Positions 1 to 11,534 of a stretch of 64,000 nt of DNA are shown piece by piece. This DNA is from Mermis nigrescens (taxonomy: Eukaryota > Nematoda > Enoplea > Mermithida > Mermithidae). The notes beneath the pieces were generated by a model, which saw nothing but the letters and a program-made list of their open reading frames with translations, was not told the DNA's origin and did no database searches. The stretch covers positions 1,385,955 through 1,449,954 of the forward strand of contig JAVLUZ010000273.1 in the NCBI GenBank assembly GCA_036768485.1. Direction: 5' to 3'. Positions within the stretch are counted from its first letter, which is position 1; every line of letters begins with the position of its first letter. The position numbers were made by a program, and so were the translations under genes.

Positions 1-468
1 ATGAACTACAGTTTTGCGTGCTCATGTTCAGTTCACCTCAAAGCATTCAGATACAGGAATGCATAGATCAGCATCAAAAGGCCGAACGAGTTTTGTATAT
101 CTAAATTTAAACATATCAAAAACTGAAAATATGTTCTATCAATTTCCTTTTGAAATTTTGACTTAGTAAAATGTCAGATTCGAATTAATGAAAATTTTAG
201 CCTTTGAGTGATATCGATGTTTCTTACTCGTTGAAGATTGTCCACAAGCAGATTTATTAATTTATAATAGCTCTTCTCAGAACTTAAGAATTTATTATTA
301 GTGAGAAGTTAATTATTTCCGCGCAACGACGCAAAATTTGCACATGATTTCAAATTTGTTCTCCTTCTGGCCACTTTATCACTTTCAACAACGATAAAAG
401 CAGGATTACGTAGGTGATATAAATCAATGCATATGTATGTACATAGGTATATGCGCCCCTGAGATTTT
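1..468. other. No gene recognised
   Basis: AT-rich sequence with no convincing exon, RNA gene or bounded repeat. It lies downstream of the minus-strand exon that ends at 469, so part of it may be 3' untranslated or flanking sequence. Confidence 0.4.
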
Positions 469-690
469 TTATTGCGAAGAATTTCCGAGCAAAGCGTCTC
501 TTTCTGCTTTATCTGCTCGCTTTAAAGCCAGACAATTTTTCTTTTGGTACGTGCTGGGGCTGCTTGACTTTCTTCCCGAATCGTCGTTGTTTTCGTAGTA
601 ATCTACAAAATGCTCCTTTATGGCCGGCGACGTTGAACTTCGGCTTATTGGCTTTTGATCGGATGAATTTCGAAAAGTGTCTGACTTCAG
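469..690 (-). CDS. Probable terminal exon of an unrecognised minus-strand gene
   Basis: This open stretch encodes a hydrophilic, Ser/Lys/Asp-rich C-terminus ending in ALLGNSSQ. It is more GC-rich and more codon-like than its surroundings. A possible 3' splice site (TCAG) lies near 690. The stop codon overlaps an AATAAA hexamer (CAATAAAAA), which would suit a very compact 3' end. No domain is recognised. Upstream exons would lie to the right, behind or inside the plus-strand gene starting at 707, and were not found. It may instead be an antisense shadow of a plus-strand leader. Confidence 0.35.
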   Translation of the reverse strand: MKSDTFRNSSDQKPISRSSTSPAIKEHFVDYYENNDDSGRKSSSPSTYQKKNCLALKRADKAERDALLGNSSQ

Positions 691-706
691 TTTATTATTG
701 AAAGAA

Positions 707-1062
707 ATGACGGACACATTTTTGCCTCCAGAAACGGACCTGAATTACTATAATAATTTCTATACGCCGCATAGAAAAGCGGAATGGCTAAAATGTGCAT
801 GCACAGTACGCGTCGCGCATTCACGTGGGGGTTTAGGCCTCCTAGAAGGAGAAAGAGGAAATGTGGCAGGATCAATGATGCAAAATCCAACTCTGAAAAT
901 TTACTACAAAAATCAACTTCGAACCGTGAAGTAAGTTTTTTCGCGCTACATTGATGAAAAGGTCAATTTTTTAGGATTCAAGTTCAGCGAATTACTGGCG
1001 AACCCCCCGTCCCCTGGAACCACATATGCCCACCATGCTGTGCATTAATGCCTACATTGTAA
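707..1062 (+). CDS. Small two-exon gene, product unknown (about 103 aa)
   Basis: Exon 1 runs from an ATG at 707 to 930. A 44-nt intron (931-974) starts GTAAGT and ends TTTTTTAG. Exon 2 runs from 975 to a TAA at 1060-1062. The intron phase (2) keeps the frame open: the codon AA|G joins RTVK to IQVQRITG. Very short introns with a T-rich 3' end are usual in nematodes. The predicted protein has a polar, Tyr-rich start, a Gly-rich middle (SRGGLGLLEGERG) and a Cys/Pro-rich tail (HICPPCCALMPTL). No signal peptide or known domain is seen. A CAG at 694-696 could be a 3' splice site, so 707 may be internal to a longer gene. Function is unknown. Confidence 0.5.
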
Positions 1063-2077
1063 AAATGACATAAAGTGCATTCTTCAAAATTTCCCTTCCT
1101 TGAGCTCTGGACCAAGTATTGTCTACAATTTCTGAAGGTTAGCTCAGTAAAACTATATTATTTTGCGTACAGGTATTTACTCGTATTGTCGTCTTAGTAG
1201 CCAGCTGATTTGCATGTTTTCTAATCTAAAAAAAGTAAAGATGCGGGCGGTATAGATGGAGGTGTTTCAGAACGGATAGTTTCTTAAAATTGCTCTATCC
1301 TAAAGAGCCGTATTAGGCGGACCTATAAGAGGGCGGAGTGCCCCCATTGGCCCGAAATAATTGTGCGAGACAGAGGACATATAATTTACAGTGATTTTTT
1401 GGCCGTCAGTGATCGCAAATTTCTCAATAACATTCATTTACTTCCTTAGCCACTCGGATGTCATATTTTTTTGCGCTGGGAATAGATTTTCAATCATATT
1501 ATTTTTTGCGCACGGAATAGAGTTTTTAAAACGATTTATAGAGCAGAAACAGCTTTTACAGCTATTTTCAAACATAATTTTCGACAACTTTTGACGTTCC
1601 ACTTCAAATGCTACAAATTCATGGAGATTGAGCAGTAATTCAAACTTCTAAATGTTTTTTTCGTTTTGATTCCCGCAGATTATATGGCGCTTTGCACCAG
1701 ATTTTTGCGAAAATCAACGAGAAATATAATGATTTTTTCGGTGGAAATTGACGAAAAGGTAAAAATTTCATGAAAAATGTTGCACTGAAGCGATAAAAAA
1801 AGTAAACAGCGCAAAATGTCAAAAACCGCTATTTCGCAAATGAAGGGAAAATTTTTAGGCCCATTTTCGGCTGTTTTTTGGATAACTTGGGGTACTACTG
1901 CCCCCTCCCTCAGAAAAAATCGTAAAGATCCGCCACAGTAAAGAGCTTCCATATATATATATATGTATGTACATTTTAATAATTGATCTTACTAAGGATA
2001 CTGATTGATGCTAATTGAAGGGATATTTAGTCAAATTTAACTAGCAAAATTTGAGAAATTGTTTTAAATTCGACCGA
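1063..2077. other. Intergenic, with a degraded DNA-transposon end
   Basis: No exon is convincing here. The segment ending near 1938 (GATCCGCCACAG) matches the right terminus of the CAGTGGCGGAT-type hAT MITEs bounded elsewhere in the window. Its left end could not be placed. The rest is AT-rich sequence with no recognised content. Confidence 0.4.
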
Positions 2078-5000
2078 TTAATTATTAAAGTAGCGTATGA
2101 ATACGTATTTTTCGTAGTAATTATTTAGGCACCTTTTATTTCTAGGTTCATCTTCCTGGTGTTTAGAAACTGGATCAATGATCTCGAATAATCCCAAAAA
2201 TTGTTTAAATCCGTTACAACGAAAGTCGTCGAGGTTACCGCGATCGCAAGCAATCTTTAAAATGTTGGGATCGTTAATGATGGCCTGACGCAGTTGCGGA
2301 TCCAACATGACTCTAGTGGCTTCCCCCACTGAGCGTCCCCATTCACTGTGTTTAAAATTCGTCGCAAGGCACTGTAGAAAATTACATTCGATCATGTCGA
2401 ACGTGCAATAACCTATCGCTGTGATGAACGACTTGTCTGACACGATTGACCTTGATATAATCAAAACTTTTCGCTTAACGTGCGATGCAAAAACGATCGC
2501 GGATTATAGGATCAATACATTATGAGAAAAAGTTAACTGAAAATCTGCGAACGATGACCAGCAGCATGGGTGATCGATTTGGGGAGGTGGTCAGCCTAAT
2601 TTGGGGTCAGCTGGTAACGTAGAGGAATCCCAAATTCAGAGCTATCCACCTCTGCAAGGGACTCACAAAAGCGTACGAAAACAAACTAAAGATTCCTTAT
2701 TAGCTGTGATATGTATGTCAGTAGAGTGAAAATGATCAGGACGGGACCAGACATGCACGTGGGGGGGGATTCGGGGAGTCTAATCCTCACATGGGCGTGG
2801 GGTTTGAAAGCTTTGTACCTCCCACCGAATCCGGTAGACCCCAGAATTGAATTTTCGGCATGTTATTTGGGATTTTGCCAGTTTTACGTAACACAGACCC
2901 CAGAATTTGTTCGCTGCCCATGTATGGTCTAGACTCAAGCATGGAAAAATGGAAATTTTTCTGAGGAAAATGAGGCGGAATGATGGCCAAAAATCGATAA
3001 AAATTAAAAATTTTCTTCAAAAGTGTCTGAAAACGCTATTTTGGCCTTTATACCAGTTTTTGAGATCATCTTGGCCAAAAAAACTCCATTCTTAATCCCT
3101 AGACTGGCTGACCCCTCCACAAATCAGCCGTGCTGTGTTTTTGTTCGGGACTATTTGTCCATTCAAATTTTGATTATTTTCTAAAATTTAATTAAGAGTT
3201 GTATTAGATATATGTATATCGTAGGCTGATATTTATCATAAACAGATAAAGTGGAGGCTTCAATAGTATTCTTATGGATGAAGCATGCAAACCGAAAGCA
3301 AATATAACAATCTGCTTCGAAATTCACAACTTGTCAGAAAAGTACAGGAAATTCATTTTGATTTAAGTTTTCTGTATAGAAATTAGCTTGTTAGAGCAGG
3401 GTACAAGCCTTGTTAGTTCGCTTATATGCTTATAGCATGCGATTCTTGTAGACCGTGTTCCTATCATTTCATTAAACAGCTTTATTACTTAGAAAATCAA
3501 GGTGTTAACGCAAAGTTCTCAGTAATACGAGTATCACAACGATTCTGACGGTCCCTTCAACATTGACAACAGAATGCCGCGATAAAAGCCAAGGACCGAA
3601 AAAATGTGTACGTCTTGAATAGAAGATTACGGGGTCAAAAGTTTTGCGAGTCGAATAGATTCGGCTACGTGAAAAACAAAAAATTGAACAAAAAAATTGA
3701 AAAATGGTCGTTTTGTAAGAGTCCTACTAAGCAGCTTGAGTGCTGCCATAGAGGCATCTGGGGACAAATCTGTACCTGCGACCAATTCAACCAAAAAAAA
3801 GTTAGCTATACAAAAGGGCCGCATTTAGGGAGGGGTGGCGTGGCTGCCCCTAGCAGAAACTAAATTTGAAAGGTTAACAAAATGCACGAATAGATTGCAT
3901 GTCTTTGACGTGCAAAATTTCCGGTGCTTCGCGCCAGATATAAAACATTTTCCATAATTTTGGCTCAAGCGCGACCTAAAAACGACACTTTTTGTATAAA
4001 ACAATTTTTTTTACTTCGAAATATTCGAAGATTAGGATCCTAATGGATAGAGAATGTCAAAAAACGTCGAAAAATGCTGTTTTCGCGAGCTAACCCGGCG
4101 AATTTTCCGAGATATGTTGGTGTCGCCCCCCTCCCTTGGCCGAATCCTTAATACGGGCCTAGTTATGTAAATCCAGCTAGGAATTCGATGAGCACGTATG
4201 TACATATAACTGACATCTCATTACACTGTTAAAAGTGTAACTGTTCTTATCTTATTCAGAATGATCACGAGAACTCTATACATGGTTACCCCTTATTGTG
4301 CAAAAACGTCTACAACATGAACAGACACGAGGTATGAAAATTCGGTAGTAGTCACGTACCTTTGAACACCAACCTGACTGTACGGTACAAATGGGTCATC
4401 AAGGGGACCCTGCTTGGGACCACCAGTGAAAGAATCCGTTAAACGAGAGACTACGTCCATTATATCTTCTAAAAATTTCGGAATTCCTTAGAAGGAATGA
4501 AAAAATATTAGTAAAAGCATATGCAAGATCTTCAGCAGGGGTTTTGGCATGGTTAAGAAGAATTAGCCGTGCTTAAATATATCATTGACACTAGAATATA
4601 AATAAAAAATGATTATATAGCATTGCTTATGTTTTGTTATGTACTCATGCTTTTTGTTATGTACTTATCATACGTATACAGCATGGGAATTCTAGCGCAT
4701 CAGGCCCGAAAAAATCTTTAAAAGTGCCTTTTTGGGCTAAAAACGATGAGTCACGTCAAAAACACTGTTCTCTGACGTTTCGGAGAATGCTCATTCTTTC
4801 TAGATTAAAACAGAACGAAAAAAATTTTAGGAGTAATTTGAAAAAAGATGAGTAAATTGAATGATGAGTATCTGGCGCGAAGCGCCGAAAATTTGAGACT
4901 TTTGAGCCAATGACGAGCTAAAACCGCTTGAATGGACACGCGTTTTTTACAATTTTTGCGAAAAATCGTTAATTTGGGGGGAGTCGGGGGGTCAGTAGCC

Positions 5001-5856
5001 TTTCTGGGGAGTTTAGCCCCCCCACCCCCCAATCTCTAGAGCACGTATGGTTCTAATACTACCAAAAACTTGGCTCCGGCTCCTTCATTGCCTACTTGCA
5101 TAGGAGCCTTAAAAAATGATCATTTGTTATCATCTTGTGTCATGCATACATATATTTTACCCATTTTTTATTAACTTTGCAGTAAACTTTGAAACTTTGA
5201 AACTACTTATGTGTTGAATCTGGTTTGAAACGGAGAAAATCGAAAGTGGGACCAGTTCTACGCCGCTAAGTTGGAATGTATGCGAAGGAATTTTCGAAGT
5301 TTTCGATTAAGTATTACACGTTCGTGGTTTGGCAGTCGGGCATTCCACGGGGGCATAGAAAAAAACAAATGTTTTTTAAAATTTTTTCAAATGATTGTAA
5401 TCAACGTTAAAAGACTTCTCGTATATTTTATTCTCTGACCGTAATTCTATACTCGAAAAATTACGAATACAATTAAAATATAATTTGGAATGAGGACCAA
5501 TTCGATAAAAAAACATCGCTTAAGCATGCACTACTTTTTTATCACACAGAAGAATGGATTAAGGAAGAAGTTTCAGAATGCGTTTTTTTATTATTTTTTA
5601 TAATTTTGTTGGCATGCATACTTTCAAATTACTTTCATCCGTCTGTTTATTCGATATCTTGAATATTATTTATTAGCAATTAATGTGATTTATTAGTAAA
5701 ATTTCGAAATATGCATACATATGCTAATACTCGTACGCACGATAAGATTGGTTAAAATCAGATTAATGAGTTATCCGATAAACAAACTGTTTGTTAATTA
5801 CTTTTTCGTCTTAGTAAAGCCATTGCGACAATTGGCGACGGTCCAAGGACAATATT
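2078..5856 (-). CDS. Three-exon minus-strand gene, helical Cys-containing protein of unknown function (5' incomplete)
   Basis: Three exons share consistent splice phases: 5856-5802 (acceptor TTTTTGCAG, donor GTAATT), 4468-4360 (acceptor TTTTTAG, donor GTACGTG) and 2450-2078 (acceptor ATCAAG, stop TAA). The junctions are phase 1 then phase 2 and the frame stays open for about 178 residues. Exon 4360-4468 encodes a segment beginning DIMDVVSRLTDSF. The last exon contains five spaced Cys residues (GYCTFDMIEC, FLQC, KIAC, DFRC) before a basic tail with a sixth (RCLNNYY). Predicted helices and paired Cys suggest an extracellular fold, which is inference. The start exon was not found. The 55-nt exon is the weakest, and the last donor/stop choice is uncertain. 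No known family is recognised. It shows faint similarity to the gene at 45.4-49.8 kb. Confidence 0.55.
4469..5801. repeat. Intronic sequence with degraded MITE debris
   Basis: This is the intron between the first two exons of the minus-strand gene. The 4690-5050 part carries a GGCGCGAAGCGCC hairpin (near 4873) and GGGGG-rich ends (CCCCCCACCCCCC near 5020). Both are typical of the hAT-like MITEs in this window. Ends and duplications could not be placed. Confidence 0.35.
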
Positions 5857-6389
5857 CTGCAAAAATAATGCGCATACAATCGCTAGTCTCATAGTACATT
5901 AGTAAGAAATAGAGCAATCGGCGGTATTAAACTTTTGCTATACACATTCGTAATTTTTAACACGATTCAAACATTAAATAAAATTAAGGCGACCTTTCGC
6001 GGTCGGGAAACAATGCGAAAAAGTAGTAATGAATAAATGGCAGGTGCATCTCACTTTTGAACAAAACTAAAAACTGTGGCGGTGGATTGTTGTGCATTTA
6101 GAAAATGCGAGGCGGACGTCAAAAGAACTGGTAACTTTGAAAAAAAGTTGAATGAAAGGTGCTTAAAGACGTTCTCTGTCGATTAATTGAAGCGGAAGTT
6201 TAAAAAAAATATGGTTGCCTTTTATTTGTTTTGACAAGATCCGTCGTGATCAAAGGTACTTTGAAATCATCACTCGTCTTATAATTACAAAGCCGGATCA
6301 AAGTTTTTGTTTAAAGGGAATGAAAATAAAAGAGCAAGGTTAATCTGAGTGGCCAGCAAGGACTGAGAATCGAAATTTTCGAAATCGAT
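5857..6389. other. No gene recognised
   Basis: AT-rich spacer between the minus-strand gene and the retroelement fragment. The missing first exon of the minus-strand gene could lie here, but no ATG-led exon with a matching donor phase was found. Confidence 0.3.
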
Positions 6390-6935
6390 CTAAAACGTGC
6401 TTAAAGCACCCGTAGAATGGAGCACAGAGTGCAAGTTTTATGTACGTTATGTTGATGACACATTTGTAGTGTTTTCTGACAGAAGTCAGCCTAGAAAGTT
6501 CTGTGATTATATGAATCAGCAGCATCCTAATATGAAGTTCACATTTGAAACTGAGTGTGACAAGAAATTAAAATTCCTTGATGTGCTTGTTGAAAGGAAG
6601 TCCGATGATATTGTGACATCATCATATCAGAAGCCCACATTTTCTGGCCTTTATGCCAAATTGTCTAGTTTCATTCCTTATGCCTATAAAGTTGGTCTAA
6701 TAAGGACACTTGTGATGTGAGTCGTATTTACATGATTTGTAAGTCATATCAGACTTTTGTCTCTGATATTGACAAGCTGAAACAGACTCTGCTGCAAAAT
6801 GAGTATCCTCTTGGCTTGATTGATAAGGTCATATCAGACTTTATGACAAAGGTTTATAATAAGAGTGATGACATAAAAGTCTGGTGTGATAAACTATACT
6901 ATTCTCTTGTTTTGCTTTACACTGGTGTGTAGAAA
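6390..6935 (+). pseudogene. Penelope-like retroelement reverse transcriptase fragment
   Basis: The translation carries the RT catalytic box in YVRYVDDTFVVF (the YxDD motif), then KLKFLDVLVERK and the thumb-like SSYQKPTFSGLY...SSFIPYAYKVGLIRTL. This series is characteristic of Penelope-like elements. The frame stops at 6718-6720 just after LIRTL. It resumes in a second frame from about 6717 with SRIYMICKSY...DIDKLKQTLLQNEYP, the expected next block. The copy is therefore frameshifted and lacks both the N-terminal RT part and the GIY-YIG endonuclease, so it should be dead. A matching GIY-YIG end lies separately at 18.7 kb. Confidence 0.85.
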
Positions 6936-7392
6936 AATGTACGCTGCAGAATTCTAAAGCTTATATCTGCATTTCACCCTCAGATTATAGTAAGTTTGTT
7001 TACAAACCCGTCATATGTATGTATCAGTCGGTTTTTCAAGAACAAGGATGCTGTACCTGCTGAGCTACTCCTCAAATTAAGTATATAAGTACTAGCAAAA
7101 AAATGCTCCGATGGAACAAAAAAGATAGAATATACTTGGAACAAAGAATTATCAAGGACGTAAAAGGAGGGACTAGAAAAAGCTCCTATCTACAAATGTC
7201 ACAAAATTTGCTAAAACTCAGAAATTTCCTAAACAAGAGAAAAAATGAAAGTAAGTGAATCAAAGAAAAAAACCTACCTGTGCCTAAAACTGCAAGATCT
7301 GCTAAAAATCAACCTTTTTCTAAGCAACGCAAAAATCAGAAGTATATTCTGCGGCCTCTAAAAAAAGTAGTGAACCTTCTCATATTGTCTAC

Positions 7393-7652
7393 CATACAGT
7401 GGGCGGTTCCAAAATTCTGACGGGGGGTTTTCAAATTAGAATATTGGCCTTAAAAACAGTGCTATGGCGAAGAAAACACCATTTTTGAACGTTTCTTGTC
7501 GAACCTTATCTATTGGTACCTACCAAAAAACACAAAAAAGAGCAGGAAGATTTAAAAAATTGAATTCTGGAGGTATTGTTGGGTATTTGCGTTTTCTTGT
7601 TGGGTATTTTGCCTTGAAGGTGCTACTCCCAAACCCCCTACGTCTAGGTATG
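7393..7652 (+). mobile_element. hAT-like MITE, TGGGCAGCA family (copy 1)
   Basis: The ends read CATACAGTGGGC and, inverted, CATACCTAGACG. The interior shares the ATGGCGAAnAAAACACCATTTTT block and the TATTGGTACC/ATTGGCATCA stretch with copies at 14.9, 40.2, 42.2, 48.2 and 55.6 kb. The possible target duplication is poor (TTGTCTAC versus GTGTCCAA), so this is an old copy. Confidence 0.55.
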
Positions 7653-9358
7653 GTGTCCAATGCTTAATATAAAGCTTATAAAATAAATCTCAAATCTGCG
7701 TTTTTTGCTAATGACTCTGCAACGTTAATTTATTCGATATTGTGGCTAGATAAATATTACAAAAAGTTGTATCCTATGATTATTTGCGATACCGCAACGA
7801 AAGGCTGTGATTTCTATATAATGCATGCGTCCATTCAGTACTCTTCTGGCGTTTAATCCCACCAGACCACCCGGATTTCATTCCTGCCCATGTAAACTGA
7901 TAACCATTAGGCATGGGAGGTTAGGGGTATGCACCAGTGTTCAATCAGAAACGTCGAAAATTGCCGTTTTTCCAACATACCATCAGTGAACGACCGAAGA
8001 TCCAAAGCGGCCTGCAGCCACGGCCGAAGCCGGCTGGCCAGTCTGCTTAGCGACTTCGGCCAGAAGCTTCGGGCCGAAGGCCGAGTACCGAAGCTTCGGC
8101 CGAAAGCCGAAGGCCGAAGCTTCGGCTGAAGGCCGAATCAATGTAAAATTCTTCAGTCTAATTCTGATTAGTATGAAGAATGAATTGCGAATTGAGTCAT
8201 AAATATGAAAGTTAAGCTTGATTATGTTCCAGGAGTAAATATGAAGTAATAAAGCAGTGTCATTCATTGCAAAAATTTTGTCAAAAGCGCAATTAATTCT
8301 CTTCATTAGCACTGATTTCATTATTAGGCATTTCATTTATATCAGCAGCTAATACGTATTGATCATCCTCAGATTCACTATCCTGAATATATAAAAATAT
8401 AATGTATTATTAGGAATAAAGCCTGGAATTCCTGAGAATTATAAAAATAATTGATTAATTCCTAATTTTCCTGCTGATACTTACTTAAATTTGTAGAAGG
8501 TAGACATAGAAGCAAATAGAGATTTCTTCCTGTTATTAGATGCAGAAGTTTAAGAAAGTTTACACGTCGACCATAGAGCAATTATTTAATACAAAAGAGA
8601 ATGGTACACAGCAATGTATTTTGTACTCGGCAAAGATTTTTCCCATTGTACAAAGATTTATTGGGACTGTCTTTGTACATTTACAAAGATTTTTTGGTAA
8701 GACAAAAATTTCAAAAAAGGTCTGAAATTTGCAAACATTTTAGGCGCTACGCGCCAATCAATAATTGTGTGTTCTACATATCTTTATAATGACAGAAATT
8801 GCATTTCAAAAGTAAATATGTCAAATTTTTTCGGCGCTTCGCGCCGATTTCTAAGACGATCCTTAGTGACTTTTGCCCTTAGAGACCCAGAAATTAGCTA
8901 AAATACACTACCAAAAAGTCAAACAACTCTGTTTTTTACCACGCTAGAAATCGCTACTGTACCATATTCTAGTACCTAAAAATTAGTGTACACAAATTTA
9001 CAGCAATTTTTGGGCAAACAAAACTATAAAAAGGTGTATAATTCCCAAAAATTTTCGGTGCTTCGCGCCGAAATGAGTTATTTATTTGTCTTATATATCT
9101 TTGAAATGGCAGAATGTGCATTTAGAATGGAAAAATGTCAAATTTTTGCGGCGCTTTGCGCCGTTTTGGGAACAATTTCCAGTAAGTTTCTGGCGTCAGA
9201 AGCCCAGAAATTAGCTAAAATACACTACCAAAGATCGAAAGCCCTGTTTTACCGCACTAAAAATCGCCACTGTACTATAATATAGTACACAAAAACTTGC
9301 GTGCGTACAAAATGTACAAAGACTTTTGAGGGGACCATCTTTGTACGTATGTACAAAC

Positions 9359-10440
9359 TAGGGATGCACCGGGGCCGCCTTTTTGACCGGGGCCCGGGCC
9401 ACGGCGCCGGGGCCGGTACTGGAGACTTCTGAGGACCAACCGGGGCCAACTTATTTTTGCTATATCCAGGATATACCATGTGTACATATGTATTTGGCAA
9501 AATGTGACTTGTGCAAAATAGCGTCTGGGCAAGGCCTATGGCATCCGTTCCACATGTATTTTCGAGTTCAATTAATCATCATAGCTTATATAGGCCGAAA
9601 TATTTTCCTACCATTTGCGAAATTTGGCCCAATCCACGCGACTTGCATCGTTTCCTTCAGCCGAATTGCTCGTGTTTTAGATCAGACGAAATGAAAATAG
9701 CTTAAAACAAGGATAGAAAATTTCGCATGCATAGTTTATTATGTTGACAGCCAATCCAACACAAAAAACATCTTTCGGAATTTCATCCACAGGCATGCCT
9801 TGGCCGTCCTATTTTGGGGTGACCAACACCAATTTTCGAGAGGACTAAGCCCGAAAATATCACAAAATAACGTTTAAAAAGTCCTATTTTTCCGATTTTT
9901 CTGAATTTTATGGGGCCGGCCGGACCCCCCCCATTCCCCCAGAGCTACGTGCCTGTTTATTCCGGCAAACAAACCTACAGGAATGCCACAAAATGTTAAA
10001 CGTATGCTTTTTGTCATGCAGAAGAAAAAGTCGGAACAGGAGTGGGTCCGACGGGCTTTTTGCGAACAAAAGTGGAAACTTACCCGGCCCTAGCATATAT
10101 AACTGACTAAAAATATATAGAGCCCCTGCCCATGTGCCCCGAGTGAACGCTTGTTCAGTACAAGCGGCAATATTTGCTCGATTCCCGTTCTCGTTTGCTG
10201 CATGAGCGATTAGAAACGCAAAGTATTTGGCGAAAAACTTGTAGATTATCGGTTTTGACATTAAATTGCTTGCAGCTATAAACGTGAATGAGCTAAATTT
10301 ATGAAATAAAATTTGTGACCAATGTTTTGTTATACATGAATGATATGCACAGTGCGATATCATGCACGTTGAGATAATTCTAAATAATAGGCTGAAAGTT
10401 GCGTATTTTGGCCCCAGGGCCTGGCCCCGGTGCATACCTA
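9359..10440. mobile_element. Non-autonomous hAT element (1.1 kb) nested inside another
   Basis: Perfect 8-bp duplications GTACAAAC lie at 9351-9358 and 10441-10448. The 18-bp terminal repeats begin TAGGGATGCACCGGGGCC on the left and TAGGTATGCACCGGGGCC (inverted) on the right, differing at one base. TAGGGATGCACC-type ends with 8-bp duplications are a known hAT signature. A 175-residue open frame on the minus strand (10435-9908) has no recognisable motif and is probably chance. A small MITE (9791-9955) sits inside. Confidence 0.9.
9791..9955 (+). mobile_element. CAGGCACGTAG-family MITE (copy 1)
   Basis: About 165 bp with the shared body (GGCCGTCCTATTTTGGGG, GTCCTATTTTTCCGATTTTT) and the end CTACGTGCCTG. 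Its flanking octamers are diverged (TTCATCCA versus TTTATTCC), unlike the other three copies. It is nested in two hAT elements. Confidence 0.7.
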
Positions 10441-11534
10441 GTACAAACGGACATTGTTAAAATAAAAACACTGGTACACGGTAGACACACGATATACAAC
10501 GTAGTACAAAGATGGCGTTGAACCTCGAGTGAGAGTAAAGACATGCCTTCAAATGTGAGATATGGTAGGAATCAAAGGTGTGGCTTTTCCCTTGAGTGAC
10601 CCCATCATTTTCGCGATCGCTAGTGATTCATTCATAGTCGAACTTTTTAAAAATGGAAACAGATGCGGAGCAGATACAATGCTTAGATGAGTCAGCATTT
10701 GTTACTAGTACATGGTTGATTGCTGTTTATATAGTCAAACTTACTGTTGTGAGCATATTTTTAACAAAATTTAAGGTGACTAGATGATCAATTGAGCTAA
10801 AAGCGTCGCCTGAAGAAGTGTAGTATTGCACATTGTCTAAATTTTAATGCGAATAAAAAATTGCTCTGAAAAAAGCTTCGGCCTTTTGGCCTTTTTTTTC
10901 CTTCGAGCTTTCTGGCCTTTCGGCCGAAGCAGAGAAAACACTCCACCTTTCGGCCGAAGCTTCGGCCGAAGCCGAAGCTTCGGTCGTTCCCTGCATACCA
11001 TAATTACTATTTTTTGACCCAGAAAAATATTGCAACATGGCGCTGCTCAGCTATGGCGGAGGCCCGCTTTTGCGGAGCGAGTGGATCAGTTATCTCAGCT
11101 CGATGTTTTGTCTTTGCTCGACAGGATGCTGCTTTTCTTTGCAAGTGCCGCAGAATATACTTCGATTTTTGCGATGCTTAGAAAAAGTTCTGATTTTTAA
11201 AGCGGATCTCGCAGTCGTAGGCACAGGTAGGTTTTTTCTTTTGATTTACTTAAATTCATTTTTTCTTTGTTTAGGAAATTTCTGAAGCCGTAGCAAATTT
11301 AGTGACATTTGTCAGAGAGGAGTCTTTTTCTAATCCCCTCCCCTTTTACGTCCTTGATAATTCTTTGTTCCAAGTATATTCTATCTTTTTTTGTTCCATC
11401 GGAGCATTTTTTTCTTTGCTAGTAACTAACTTTTTGTTAACAAAATAGTAAAAATATCCTACTCTTTGTCAGTGTTGTAGCGAATGTCGTTAGTGTACTT
11501 AGCAATTTATACTTTTGCATTGTGTGTATGTATT

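Larger units (their letters stand above)
7984..10993. mobile_element. Non-autonomous hAT element (3.0 kb) with perfect 8-bp duplication
   Basis: The 8-bp direct repeat CATACCAT flanks the element at 7976-7983 and 10994-11001. The terminal inverted repeats are CAGTGAACGACCGAAG on the left and, inverted, CAGGGAACGACCGAAG on the right. Subterminal GAAGCTTCGGCC repeats crowd both ends (8040-8140 and 10865-10985), as is usual for hAT transposase-binding regions. No transposase frame is visible. The element is inserted into the long-TIR element and itself contains another hAT element at 9359-10440. Confidence 0.85.
7092..11422. mobile_element. Long-TIR DNA element interrupted by nested hAT insertions
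   Basis: Arms of roughly 270 bp at 7092-7358 and 11145-11422 are inverted copies. They share CTAGCAAAnAAAATGCTCCG at the tip, a private block (GGAACAAAGAATTATCAAGG) and inner ends at GCAGAATATACTTCGAT. Both tips are flanked by TA. With the hAT insertion at 7984-10993 removed, the element is about 1.3 kb. No transposase is present. The arms belong to the same family as those heading the composite repeats at 11.5, 19.8, 24.6, 37.0 and 53.7 kb. This copy lacks the tandem array and terminal hairpin. Confidence 0.75.

Noticed and set aside
9908..10435. 175-residue minus-strand open frame, the longest in the window
   Set aside because: It lies wholly inside a nonautonomous hAT element and spans a nested MITE. 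It has no motif and a composition like translated noncoding sequence.
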